From the IMG/VR virus record IMGVR_UViG_3300025917_000001, positions 62,001 to 126,000 of that record: DNA of 64,000 nt. The stretch is one strand, 5' to 3'. Under the pieces are notes generated by a model, which did no database searches, was not told where the DNA came from, and saw nothing but the letters and a program-made list of their open reading frames with translations. This DNA comes from a virus. The position numbers were made by a program, and so were the translations under genes. Positions 19,566 through 30,089 of this stretch are shown one piece after another (within the stretch, counting starts at the first letter, position 1; each line of letters starts with the position of its first letter).

Positions 19566-21018
19566 ATGCAAGTCACAGTACGTAAAAAACAATATATGAT
19601 TTTGTATTAATATATGGAAGGGTTATTTCCCTAAAGATATATACATCCTAATATTGCGTCAACTCGACGAAAACCATGACAGAGCGAAAGCAGCACGGGT
19701 ATGCAAATTATTCTATGAAACGGTGAGGGACTTGATCGATATCAACTGCCCAAACGACGAAGGATTTAATGCAGTTGGACACGACATTGAGACCGATGAT
19801 TATAAAAGGTTGTTGATTCACATGTCGCATCCAAAATTCAAATTGGACATGGAACAAATGAGTGGAATTTACATGCTCGACAATATTATGAGTTTTCTCA
19901 GACAACTTGCGGAACCAGTTCCTGTACCGAGTGGCAAGGATTCTACCAACGCTATAGACTGTCTCGATCAACTATTAGACAACAAAGTAATACATGTGCT
20001 AGCAAAGTATGGATTACCTTTGCTTCTGGTCGTGTACTTGAAGACACGCAATATTGAATGGATCCGCAAGTTACTGACGATGTTCCCGTGCAGGCCACTG
20101 TTAGCTCGCTTTTTCACCACAAAAAAAAGCCTAATGAGGGCCACAAATTACACAATACTTGACGATTTACTCACATTCGACAAACCTGATCTTATTGAGC
20201 TATTTTGTGGTTCACCGGTTACAGAAGAGAGCTACGCTGAACTGAACAAAGCATACCCATCATACCGAGAGTTTGAACTGAAGCCATGGTTGACAGAGGA
20301 AGAGTTAGATAAGTTCTCACGTTCTTATATCGAACATGCCAATAGTTCCGACTCCTCTTCAGAAGAAGAAGAGACAGATTCTGAGTCCGCTAAGCCTCAA
20401 AGACCAAGATCAGAATCGTTTCGAACCATATCGGATTGCTATGTTGAATACACAACTGCTGATCTGGAAGCTGGATGGCTTGCCGACATCGAAGGTGACA
20501 TAAAGAGGCGCCTCATGGATAGGTCGGTATTTACACATCGTACCGAAATTGTAAAGGCACTCCTTCTTAAGCAGATAACGATAGCTCAAGACAATGACTA
20601 TTCCGTCACAAGGATCATAGAGAGACACGGCAGCTGCAAAAAGATTAGCTGTATGCTTATGCCAACAATACTCCCATTCCTAACTGAGGCCACTGAAAAA
20701 CAAAAGTATGCCTGGGCCATGAGGGTGTTACTTAGTCCGCCAAATGTGGAGACGATGGATTTTATTCTCAAGTGGATTGGAAAAGACTACCCAATCGACA
20801 CTGACTGGGCAGCAAACTATGTGCTATCGGATGATAGAACCGACAGAACTGTGCTTCTACTGGATGCGCTCGTAAAGTGCAATAAGTTTGCTGCTGCCGA
20901 ACCCAAAGCTGACGACACAGAATCCAAACAAACGAAAAAGAAACATAAACGGTCTGCTTCAAAACAAAAGGACGAGGAAAAGGAGACAAAGAAAAGCAAG
21001 AAACAAAAAACCAAGTAA
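19566..21018 (+). CDS. F-box/ankyrin-like protein B, 469 aa, with 12-nt first exon
   Basis: Paralogue of A. Without splicing, the nearest ATG (19614) runs out of frame and stops at once. Joining exon 1 (19566-19577, MQVT) to exon 2 (19621-21018) across a 43-nt intron (19578-19620, GTACGT...GGAAG) restores MQVT-GYFPKDIYILILRQLD, aligned with A. It has a well-matched ankyrin-like block (NDEGFNAVGHDIETDDYKRLLIHMSHPKF) and a shared central motif (RKLLTMFPCRPLLARFF). An acidic Ser/Glu patch (SSDSSSEEEETDSE) is absent from A, and the tail is Lys-rich. It probably diverged in substrate choice after gene duplication. Confidence 0.75.
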
Positions 21019-21203
21019 TGGAACACTTTGTAAAACAGAAATAACCTTTATTAAAATTTTACACAAAAAAACTTTTGCATGTCTTTACTTCTTTGTATGT
21101 CAAATAATGTCATACTTTGCTTTTTATTTTCTTATTTAGTTGTTAAACATAGTTAAATTCCACGTATTTTTGGGGGTTAAATGACAATAACTAATATCGT
21201 ATA

Positions 21204-22883
21204 ATGTCAGACAATGTACGTATTACAATATATTATATAATATTATAGATTCCTAAACTTGTTACCGATGTCTATGCGATTATACTGAGTCATCTTAAGA
21301 CTCATGGAGCTTGGTTTAACGCCACATTGACCTGTAAATTGTTCCACAATATTATGAAGAATGTCATTGACATAAACTTGCCAAACTCAAAAGGTCTGAC
21401 AGCTGCTGACTATTACGCAAAAAAGGGTGATGCAAGTGTACTGATTAAACACATTTCCAATCCTGAATTCAAATTGCATATGCGTGACGCTGATGATATC
21501 GACACACTTGATAACATTCTGATATGCCTCAGAGGTGCAGTGGACAACCTAGCAGAATTTCCTGGTAGAGCAATTTACGACCTACTTAATGGCGGACTTG
21601 ATAGTAGAGGCATAGACGAAATTGCAAACCGTGGGTTTCCAATGCTTTTCATAGTGTATTTGAATACCCGTGATGTTGCCTTAATCCACCGCTTTGTGAA
21701 AAAGTTCCCGTGTATCATTCTCATGATGCAGTATTTCAAATACTATAACGAGCTCAGTGAATCTATGTGCTATATTTTTTCTCGGCTTCTCGCATTTGAT
21801 AACCCCGAGCTTATCAATGATTTCTTTCTCATGCCATCTATTAGCCAAGACTCCATCGAAACACACAAAAATCATATCCGGAATGTGCCGTACCATATAG
21901 GACACTATTTGCTGCACTCTGAGATTATAAACTTTGAGTTTGGACGAACTCAAACAACATCTGATGAAGACAGTGAAGACAGCGAAGATGAAGATGAAAA
22001 TAAGCCTAAATCTAGTTCTGATTCTGAATCTGGGTCCAGCTCTGATTCAGATAACAATTATGAACAATTTAGCAAGTTTGGTAGTTATCCACTCGCAGAG
22101 TTTGGAAATGACCCCCTTGCACAGTTTGATGATATGCTCAAACAATATACTAAGACAAAATCTAGAAAAACTAAAGCTAGCAAACTACCACCAAAGAAAA
22201 GGAGAAACCCACCCCCGGATTCATTCAGATACAAGATTGTATTTGGATTAGATGATGCCAATGATAGGTATAAAAAAACAGAAGGATGGTTCAATGGCAT
22301 ACACAACACGCTTGTGGGAATGACCCTGTCAAAGTCTGTAACGGGACATTACATCAACATCCTGAAGGCACTGCCATACGCAAAAGATGATCCTTACAAA
22401 GGCCTACCCATGTGCAGCATTGAGAAGATATTACAGGAGCATACAAAGATAGGTAATCATGATTGCACACTTGTGCCATCTATGCTCGATACGATACCAA
22501 AAGACGGACCCAAAAAAGTTTGTGGCCCCAGACGAAGATTGGAGCTAGCATCGATAGTGCTGCAAGACCCACAAAATGAAGAAACTGCAGAGTTTATAAT
22601 GAACTGGATCGGCAATGACTATGCAATCGACCACGACTGGCTCAAGGGCTATACAAAAGCCAAACCCAGTGACAAGCGCAAGATGCTGATAAAGGCACTC
22701 ATAACAAGTCTCGCGTTTGCGAAGGCTGATTCTGCTAAACCAAAGAAGCAAAAAAAACCCAGCACTAAATCCAAATCTGATAGCAAAGATAAAGAAGACA
22801 AGAAAAACGCAAAGAAACGCAAAAAGACCGATCAAAAACAAGATAACACGAAAAAACAAAAAACGGAAGACAATACGTTGTAA
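21204..22883 (+). CDS. F-box/ankyrin-like protein C, 548 aa, with 12-nt first exon
   Basis: Third and most diverged paralogue. Exon 1 (21204-21215) encodes MSDN, the intron is 33 nt (21216-21248, GTACGT...TATAG), and exon 2 is 21249-22883. The spliced start is MSDN-IPKLVTDVYAIILSHL, then TLTCKLFHNIMKNVIDINL, matching the F-box block of A and B. An ATG only appears in exon 2 after the F-box, which supports splicing. It has a long acidic Ser/Asp linker (SDEDSEDSEDEDENK, SSDSDNNYEQF) and a strongly basic tail of about 60 residues. The size and repeated layout suggest a lineage-specific expansion of ubiquitin adaptors. Confidence 0.75.
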
Positions 22884-23088
22884 TAAAAACCAGCTTACCA
22901 CTCAACGTCTTTATTGTCATACTAGTGACATTGATTTTTTTTTGTCGTCTCATGTCAATTAGAAGCAACAATTACACAACGACTTTAACTAAGGTGCGTA
23001 TCAGTACAACCAAGTAGTTGTGTCATTATTGCTTCCTGTTAACACGCAGCATAGCGATTTGTCCCGTGCGTTACGTTTTACCGTTAGA

Positions 23089-23352
23089 ATGCAGTAAGCA
23101 AGTGTAAATGCGATACCGTTCCGGGGAATTTACTCTGCTCACATAAGAAAATACTTAGAGAGACAAATTTTGATTGATGACTTCAGGTTCAAACGTTATA
23201 TGTACAGCTTTTTGAAGGTCAAAGCGGTCAAATTTATAGACCATGGTCTGGTGGATAAGGAATGTTACTTTGACTTGGTCAAACGCAGACATCATTGGTT
23301 CGAAACCAGTATAGTGTCGTATTATTTTTTATTTTTCTGGCAAGTGATATGA
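23089..23352 (+). CDS. Possible small spliced gene, about 69 aa
   Basis: Weak candidate. The frame from 23148 to the stop at 23352 is open but has no early ATG. An ATGCA at 23089-23093 followed by a GTAAGC donor, joined to an acceptor CATAAG ending at 23147, gives MQ-KYLERQILIDDFRFKRY and so on to FFWQVI in frame. The 5' architecture (MQ plus a tiny exon, AAG acceptor) mimics the neighbouring F-box genes, but the acceptor is poor and the protein is short. It could instead be a decayed gene remnant. No family is recognised. Confidence 0.3.
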
Positions 23353-23407
23353 TGATAAGAATGTGTAAATCAAACACAGTACAAAAGCGTTAGTACATGT
23401 TGTTGTT

Positions 23408-26187
23408 TTATTCGTGTTTGTTGTTAACATTCACAAGTTCAAGTTTGGCTCTGAGATCATTGCACGGCCGCGCCACTGTGTCAGGCTTGATATCATAAGT
23501 GTAAACTCCTTCCTTCATGAAAATCTTTAGCTCACTTGTTGCAAATTTTGTGGCACAAGCCAAGTCCCTGCGTGTTGTACTAGTTGATGCCACAAAGAGA
23601 ACACCCTGTGCTGGGTAACTGGCAAATTTGCGTATCACATGTACATCGGCGTGTTCGATTGTGTATTCTGCACTTCGGTACTGAGCACCACAAACTCTGA
23701 GAAGAAAGCGGCTTTGCAAGGTGTTGATAACTGTTTTCCCTTTGATTATGTCGTACTGTTCATCTTCGGGATCTCCAGTGATCCGCCATGCCTTCTCAAT
23801 CGGTCCTATCAGATCCTTTTCCAGTATGTGCACTTTCTGTCCAACGTAGAATAGATGTTTCTCATAGTTTGTCTCGTTGCTGGGTCGCTTCTTGTGTATG
23901 AGCTTCATGACCTCTTCTTTGTCGCTTTCAGTTGACACAAAGATGTGATACTGTAAGCTCTTGTTCTTCAGTAGTCTATCCAAGCTTTTTACATGTTCGA
24001 TAAATGTCTTTTCATCGAACGGTACAAATAGAGACATGTCGTGTGCTATCTTTTGAGATTCAGAGAATATCGAATGGATCTTCTGAAGTGGATCGGCGTT
24101 GCTCCAGCCATCCCAATCAATGACTTTGATATTTCGCACTTTGGCTGTTGAAAAGGCTCCCATCAGATCACCTCCACCACGTCGAGAATGCACTGGATAG
24201 TCTTCCATATCACCAACCAGATACAGGTATGCACCTCCCGTTACAACTCCGTCCTTGATCACAATAGGGGCAATCAGCTTCATGAGTCTACTGAACCACT
24301 GCAACTCAACTTTATGGAATCTATCAATGAGGATGTAAAGTGTCTTGTTCGGTGTGTAATCGATTTTGAGTCGGTTTGTGTCGATTTGTAAAAACTTTCC
24401 AACATTGAGGCTCATATAGGAAGCGGTCATGTGGTTAGCTGACAATCTAAGTATATGCTTGGCCAAAGCGCCGTGGTGATGTGCTGTCGAAGCAAGCCAT
24501 TCATGCATTTGTCGCACATAGCTACCGTTGTAGTATTTGCATCTTATTACATGGATCTCGTGTATCTTCTTCTCAATGTTCAACGCAATACTGATTTCCT
24601 TATCCTCTTGTTGTAACGAAGTGATGAGATTGTGTCCACCTCTATCTGACAGAGACCACTTCATAATGCCGTTTGCAACAAGGAACTCTAGTGAATCCGA
24701 ACTTGGCTTCGTTTTTGTGTAGAGATCGGAAATGGGGAATGCAGTGTTTCCTGACATGTATGCGTTCTTGTTAAGGTCCATGTAGACAATCAGTGCTTCT
24801 CTGATAACTTCAATCGTTGCTGGTAGTTCAACGTCAAGTAGTTGTGCAGCATCTCTCAGTCTAGTTATGGGCCACATTGGTATGTTGTTTGAGAATGACG
24901 TATTAGCAGCGATGTTGATCATGTGCTCGTAAACCTTACCGTGCCTCAGTAAGGTGTAGTTGTGTGGCATATTGAAACCGTCTAGCTCAACGTTGAACAT
25001 TGGGTTCCCAGTGTCGTCTTTGATTCTCATAAGTATATCCTTCAAGTGTGTCCAGAAGCAGAACGCGAATGGTCTATTGATGACTATGCAGTACAGTGCA
25101 CGAATCTTCGGTTTGGTCATCCTGACAAGCATGGCTCCATCAAAGAAACGTAACAAGCTCAAGAATATGGGTCCTCTAAAGCAAAATCGTAGGAGAAACT
25201 GTATTTTTTTGCGTGTACTCTTGGCTCTTGCAGGTGTATACTCTCCAAGCCTGTCCTTGTATGCTTTACTGCCAAGTTGGTTGACTTCTTTTTCGCTCTT
25301 GATCACATCCGGGAGACATCCCATTACACTGGTAAGGTATTTCATATATTCCTTGTAAGAGTCACTTTCTGAACCACCGTCTCCTGCCGTTTGAAATGCC
25401 CTATCAGCAAGTAGCGTGTTCTTTAAATCCTTCTTGGTAATTTCCCTGTACTCACAGAGGCGGATTGTGACAACATCAAATATGCTCCCTGTTTCGCGCT
25501 TCTTGACAATGATTGTATACTGAATCCATGGCGTAGTTGTTGGCAAAGAGTAGAGAGGCAAACTGATAGCTTCGACACCAAGCAAGTTCTTGACAACAAC
25601 GATGAAATTGAGACATTTCTCTTCGATACTCGAACTCATAGCACTGACATATCCGGTGAGCAAATACATTCCATCAGGGAGTTGTTCCTGTTCGCTATCC
25701 TGATCGGTTTTGTCTTTTGTCTCTTTCTCTTCTTCCTCTTTTCCAGAGTTGTGATGATCAGATGTTTCATTGTCTTCATCAGCAGCGGGTTTGGGCTGTT
25801 CACTAGCTGATTCTCCATCGTCGTCAGGTTCTTCCTCAGTGATTTGTTTTCTCTTTTTGGACTTCTTTTTTTTCTTGTGGGCTTTATCATCTTCAGGTTC
25901 GCTTGCTGGGTCTTCATCCTGTTTATCTGTGTAATCATTACTTGGATCATCAACGCTTTCGGTTGTTTCTACTATCTCTTCAGTGTTATCTTGTAATGTA
26001 TCTATATAATGCATGAATATATTAATATAATAATTTTACCTTGGTCGTCCATATTGTCAGTTTTGTCGACTTCAACCGTTGGTCCGATGATTGCTTCAAG
26101 TTCACTATCAAGTGATTCTATTTGACGTCTAACATATGTTGATTATGCGTATGTCATGAAATCGTACTCTTTTTTCTTCAACCCCAT
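23408..26187 (-). CDS. Degenerate SF1 (RecD-like) helicase-related protein, 900 aa, three exons
   Basis: Exons 26187-26168, 26128-26040 and 26001-23408 join in frame across introns of 39 and 38 nt (GTACGA...TTAG and GTAAAA...ATAG), giving MGLKKK-ERQIESLDSELEAI and on. Residues about 45-155 are acidic/Lys low complexity. The C-terminal half has helicase-like blocks: KTLYILIDRFHKVELQWFSR resembles motif II with DE.. replaced by DR, and YLYLVGDMEDYPVHSRRGGG resembles motif III (GDxxQLP). The end (ASYPAQGVLFVAS, then ACATKFATSELKIF) resembles motifs V-VI. No Walker A loop is visible, so ATPase activity is unlikely. It may be a non-catalytic replication subunit. The family call is tentative. Confidence 0.5.
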
Positions 26188-26201
26188 AATACTTGTTTAA
26201 A

Positions 26202-26303
26202 ATGGAAACAATGCAATATTGTCGTTTAGTGTGTTGTAATGCAGAATTAAAACAAAAACCTAAAAGACGACACGGACTGACACTTTTATGGCACGAAGAA
26301 TGA
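26202..26303 (+). CDS. Short ORF of 33 aa with a possible THAP-like start
   Basis: METMQYCRLVCCNAELKQKP then RRHGLTLLWHEE and stop. YC...CCN followed by a basic/Pro segment vaguely recalls the beginning of a THAP zinc domain. A neighbouring frame continues NESLFSSSFNEKKKLIDGW to a stop near 26370, as if one frameshift had broken a longer gene. It starts 14 nt from the start of the divergent 900-aa gene. It could equally be a chance ORF in a promoter region. Confidence 0.2.
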   Translation: METMQYCRLVCCNAELKQKPKRRHGLTLLWHEE

Positions 26304-26516
26304 ATCGCTCTTTTCTTCGTCTTTCAATGAGAAAAAGAAACTCATTGATGGTTGGAGAAAAGAATACGAATAGCCACACTGTACTTGTTGTTGTTTGGTT
26401 AATAAATCTACATTATACATATTCCATATATGTTAGTTTTTTTTCTTACGTCCAAACGAGGTTATAGCTATACAACGATACAACAAATGTAACGTTGTTA
26501 TAAAACATAAGTCGAG

Positions 26517-26817
26517 ACCCCCATATGTAAACATATCTTATATACCATATGTTAAGGAATAAGTGACTGACCAAAAGTTGAGACCCGCATAAAAATGCAG
26601 TTGTCATGGTAATTTGGAAAATTCCTATAAATTTCGGTCAACGTAACCAAGCTAACCACGGATATTTACCGGGTAAGTCAACCTAGTTACGTTGACTGAA
26701 AGTTCCAAAGAAAGTTCAATGTTTCCATAACAACTGCATTTTTATGCGGGTCTCAACTTTTGGTCAGTCACTTATTCCTTAACATATGATATATAAGATA
26801 TCAATTTATATGGGGGT
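26517..26817. repeat. Palindromic element, copy 3 (long form, mosaic arms)
   Basis: Standard outer arms (ACCCCCATAT...ATATGGGGGT). The left inner arm is type B (CATGGTAATTTGGAAAATTC), while the right inner arm is type A (AAGTTCAATGTTTCCATAAC), so the inner arms do not pair with each other. Confidence 0.95.
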
Positions 26818-26870
26818 TCCGAGTTGATGTTTAAACAACACTTAAGTTCACTTATGTATTCATGAACCTG
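26818..26870. repeat. Spacer between paired palindromes 3 and 4
   Basis: 53 bp containing GAGTTGATGTTTAAACAACA, nearly the same as the spacer at 60384-60437. TGTTTAAACA is itself palindromic. Confidence 0.7.
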
Positions 26871-27169
26871 ACCCCCATATAACAACATAAGATATATATG
26901 ATATGTTAAGGAATAAGTGACTGACCAAAAGTTGAGACCCGCATAAAAATGCAGTTGTCAAGGTTACTATGAAAATTCTTAGAACTTTCAGTCAACTTAG
27001 TAACGTTTACCAGGTATATTTTAGATTCAGTCAACCTAGTAACATTGACGGAAAGTTCTAAGAATTTTCATAGTAACCTTGACAACTGCATTTTTATGCG
27101 GGTCTCAACTTTTGGGTAGACAGTTGTTCCTTAACATATGGTATATAAGATATCAATTTATATGGGGGT
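26871..27169. repeat. Palindromic element, copy 4 (long form, type C arms)
   Basis: The inner arms CAAGGTTACTATGAAAATTC and their complement form a third arm type (C). The left outer block reads AAGTGACTGACCAAAAG, but the right arm carries the alternative AACTGTCTACCCAAAAG, read on the opposite strand. Confidence 0.95.
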
Positions 27170-27243
27170 CTAGAACAACAAGTTGGTAACTACATAGACG
27201 CTTGTTTTGTATAGCATTGTTTATAAGGGTTTATTTTTCATGG

Positions 27244-29928
27244 TTACAACTTGAGGTTTTTCACTGCGCTTGTTAATGATGTTTGTGGTTTCTTGGAGGA
27301 AGCTTGTCGTTTGCCTCTCTTTTGGTTTTGAATTTGTCCTTCTTCTTCCTCTTCAGGATCACCTCTCGGTAATGCAGGGAGGTTGTGTTTTCTACGTTCT
27401 ACTGCTATCCTGAGTTTTTCCTCTTTGTCGCCTACATCTTCGATACCGTTGGCTTCGTTTATGATGAACATTCTCCAGTTTTCTAGACTGTCCTTGACTG
27501 CTGTAGCTTTAAGTTTTTCATATTTCGCATAAAGGTTTGTCATAAATGCTTTTTCTACGTCGTCATACGTCCAGGATTTGAGTGTAGCCATGTTCAAAGC
27601 CTTTTCTGGGACAGCATTGATGACTGCACTGGCAATATTTGCTGCATATCGTATTGTGTTTTTTGCTTTTCTGACTCTCTTTGCGCTGACATACTTCCTT
27701 GCTGATTTCACTATCATATCATTCAGCACGGGGGCATACATATCCTTATACATTTGGGCTGATTCCCAATACTCAGATCTGTTTAACACAGGTGTCTCCT
27801 CTATTTTCTTTGCAAGGTCTCTGTCTGGGTAATATTTGTTGTCGTCATTCCAGCAACCCTTTGTGCAATAGTACATCGTTGGTTTAGCGAGCATAGCGTC
27901 TGCACTGGCTGTTATATGCTCGTCTCGTGGAGGAAGTATTCCGTCTCTGACTTGTTGTTCATCCTTTTCCAGCTCGTGTTTCGATTGAGTCAGAGATTCA
28001 TCTGTAAACTGCCCAGCCATTTGATCAGCATAATCCGGTTCAAGCTCGTAAACAACGTGTCTGAAGAAGCCATCCAAAACGTTATCAAAAAACTCTGAAG
28101 CCAAAGCCTTGATGGCTACACTGTATGCGATCTGTGTGAACTTTAAGAGTTTTTCTTCTTTGATAGGTTTAACTTCTTTTAGTTTCTCTATTGCATCTAA
28201 CTCTGCTTGTATTTCTCTCTGCATTGCCGCATCAAATGTGTGAGATAGCTTGACTCTAAGATTTCTTTCTCTAGTGTAATTCTCAGAGATAACTTTTTTG
28301 ACTTTTTTATCTGCTCTTTCTTTGAGCATTCTATCTAATTCATCCTTTGCTCTAGCTTCATATCTGTCTCTAATGTATGTAATACCATCCGCATAGTTAT
28401 CAAACAACGTTGCAAGCATCATTCTCATGCATGGGCCAGTGGGGTCTTTTTGGTCTATGATTGATGTTCTATAGGCCGCGATTGAGTCATATTTTTTGTG
28501 AATATTCTCGCTGGTTACTCTGTAATCATTGAACATTCTAATGACGCTTCTCAGGTTGTTGTCTTCGTCTCTATAATACAACCTGTGGATGTGTCCTCTG
28601 GCAAATGAGTCTGATACCATGTGGACAATGTGTCCAAGGCAAAAGAGGTCAGGTATAAAGACCGTGTCAAACACACGATTCGGATGTGGGTGTCTTGAAA
28701 GCCACATTGGTCTGCATGAGTAAATGAACCATTCCTTTGCTTGCTTGATAATGATTTCGCGGAGTTCTCTGTTCGTAAATGTGTTGTAGAGACTTGGTGA
28801 CATTGAGTGCCAATACACAAATTTGCCATGAAACGAGTCAAACAGCAATCCTGTCTTCTCATTGAAGGTGTTGAATCCTTTAGCTAACATGGCCACACGG
28901 GAGAACACAAATGCCCCAACCTCTGCATATATAGATATGTCATATCCAACCATGTCAACCGGGCCAACGGTGATGTCAACCCAAGTAAGCCCCATGTTGA
29001 GCCTATCGACCGACACAAATTGTTGATAGTATGGAAGAAGAGACGGATGTTTCTCGATCAGTTTGTCGCATACGCCCTCCATAAAATACCTTCCGTATGT
29101 CAGCATCGCTGCGCGAAGTGCATCATAAAGTATAACTTCATGCGCCGAACCACCAATATCTGCGTTTGCAACGGCAAGGTTGTTAGCTTCTGACACAAAC
29201 GACCCGGCAAAATTTTTAATGTAATCAACAACATCTGCAAGGCCGCGCTCTCCTTTGGCTGTCAGTGCTGTGCTCATAGACCAAGCAGACTTTGTTGTTA
29301 TTGATCCATTCTTCGCACTGGCCTTAGAGTTTTGTTCGTCATCACTGTCACTTGCATTGTCTTCTTCGTCGTTATCGGCTTCACTTTGGCTGTCTGATGA
29401 GGACGAAGACAATAGGAAATCTCTTCCGCTCACAGCATTATCTACCATGCGGCGCTCCCTGTTGATGTTGCTCGATATCTCATTGTCTTGTTTTTTCTCT
29501 TTTTTTTCAAGTTGTTTTTCCTGATATTCTATCTCATTTTTCAGTTCAGTGATATCGGAAAAAGAGTCGCGTGTGTCTTTGTTGTACTCCTCGGTTAGCT
29601 TCTTTTCAGCCCATAACGGTGTCATTGCTGGGTCGTGTATCACTCTTTCCGGTTTGTAGCTTGATACGTAAGTCTTGTTCTTGTATGCGTTAACGTTTTT
29701 TGAAATGGCATCAAAGTCATTAGACGCAATTCCACCGCCACCCCACTTTCGTAGCGGTACTTTTCCGCAGGTTTTGCTGTGCGATGGCCAGTCACGTCTT
29801 TGGCAGTCGTCTGTATCATACATTAACCCGCAGACGGGACATTCCTTGTCTGCTTTTTTGCCACACACGTAGCACTTGCGCTGTTCCTCTGATAGGTCAG
29901 CCTTGTATGGTGATCGTTTTTTATCCAT
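27244..29928 (-). CDS. MYND-finger protein with HxxxDxxxxxH motif, 894 aa
   Basis: ATG at 29928 (MDKKRSPYKADLS); only a TTG lies further upstream. Residues 19-54 form a MYND finger (CYVCGKKADKECPVCGLMYDTDDCQRRDWPSHSKTC), in which the usual YC Cys is Asp. Acid/Ser-rich low complexity follows at about 160-220. A large globular region holds CLGHIVHMVSDSFARGHIHR, whose H...H..(S)D.....H spacing recalls zinc-dependent phospholipase C / S1-P1-type metal sites, though only weakly. The C-terminal third is helical and charged, with a basic end (RGKRQASSKKPQ). It may combine a protein-recruiting finger with a catalytic or structural core; the enzyme idea is speculative. Confidence 0.65.
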   Translation of the reverse strand: MDKKRSPYKADLSEEQRKCYVCGKKADKECPVCGLMYDTDDCQRRDWPSHSKTCGKVPLRKWGGGGIASNDFDAISKNVNAYKNKTYVSSYKPERVIHDPAMTPLWAEKKLTEEYNKDTRDSFSDITELKNEIEYQEKQLEKKEKKQDNEISSNINRERRMVDNAVSGRDFLLSSSSSDSQSEADNDEEDNASDSDDEQNSKASAKNGSITTKSAWSMSTALTAKGERGLADVVDYIKNFAGSFVSEANNLAVANADIGGSAHEVILYDALRAAMLTYGRYFMEGVCDKLIEKHPSLLPYYQQFVSVDRLNMGLTWVDITVGPVDMVGYDISIYAEVGAFVFSRVAMLAKGFNTFNEKTGLLFDSFHGKFVYWHSMSPSLYNTFTNRELREIIIKQAKEWFIYSCRPMWLSRHPHPNRVFDTVFIPDLFCLGHIVHMVSDSFARGHIHRLYYRDEDNNLRSVIRMFNDYRVTSENIHKKYDSIAAYRTSIIDQKDPTGPCMRMMLATLFDNYADGITYIRDRYEARAKDELDRMLKERADKKVKKVISENYTRERNLRVKLSHTFDAAMQREIQAELDAIEKLKEVKPIKEEKLLKFTQIAYSVAIKALASEFFDNVLDGFFRHVVYELEPDYADQMAGQFTDESLTQSKHELEKDEQQVRDGILPPRDEHITASADAMLAKPTMYYCTKGCWNDDNKYYPDRDLAKKIEETPVLNRSEYWESAQMYKDMYAPVLNDMIVKSARKYVSAKRVRKAKNTIRYAANIASAVINAVPEKALNMATLKSWTYDDVEKAFMTNLYAKYEKLKATAVKDSLENWRMFIINEANGIEDVGDKEEKLRIAVERRKHNLPALPRGDPEEEEEGQIQNQKRGKRQASSKKPQTSLTSAVKNLKL

Positions 29929-30089
29929 ACTGAACGAATGTCGAACCAAAAAGTTTAACGATTAAATGTTTGCTTGTGTGTGTGTCACTTTTATAATGCA
30001 AGGACTTGAAAATATATACAGAGGCAATGCCTTAATCTTAATACGTTTATTTAAACTATACAAATATGGTGTTATGCTTGCGGTTTTTC

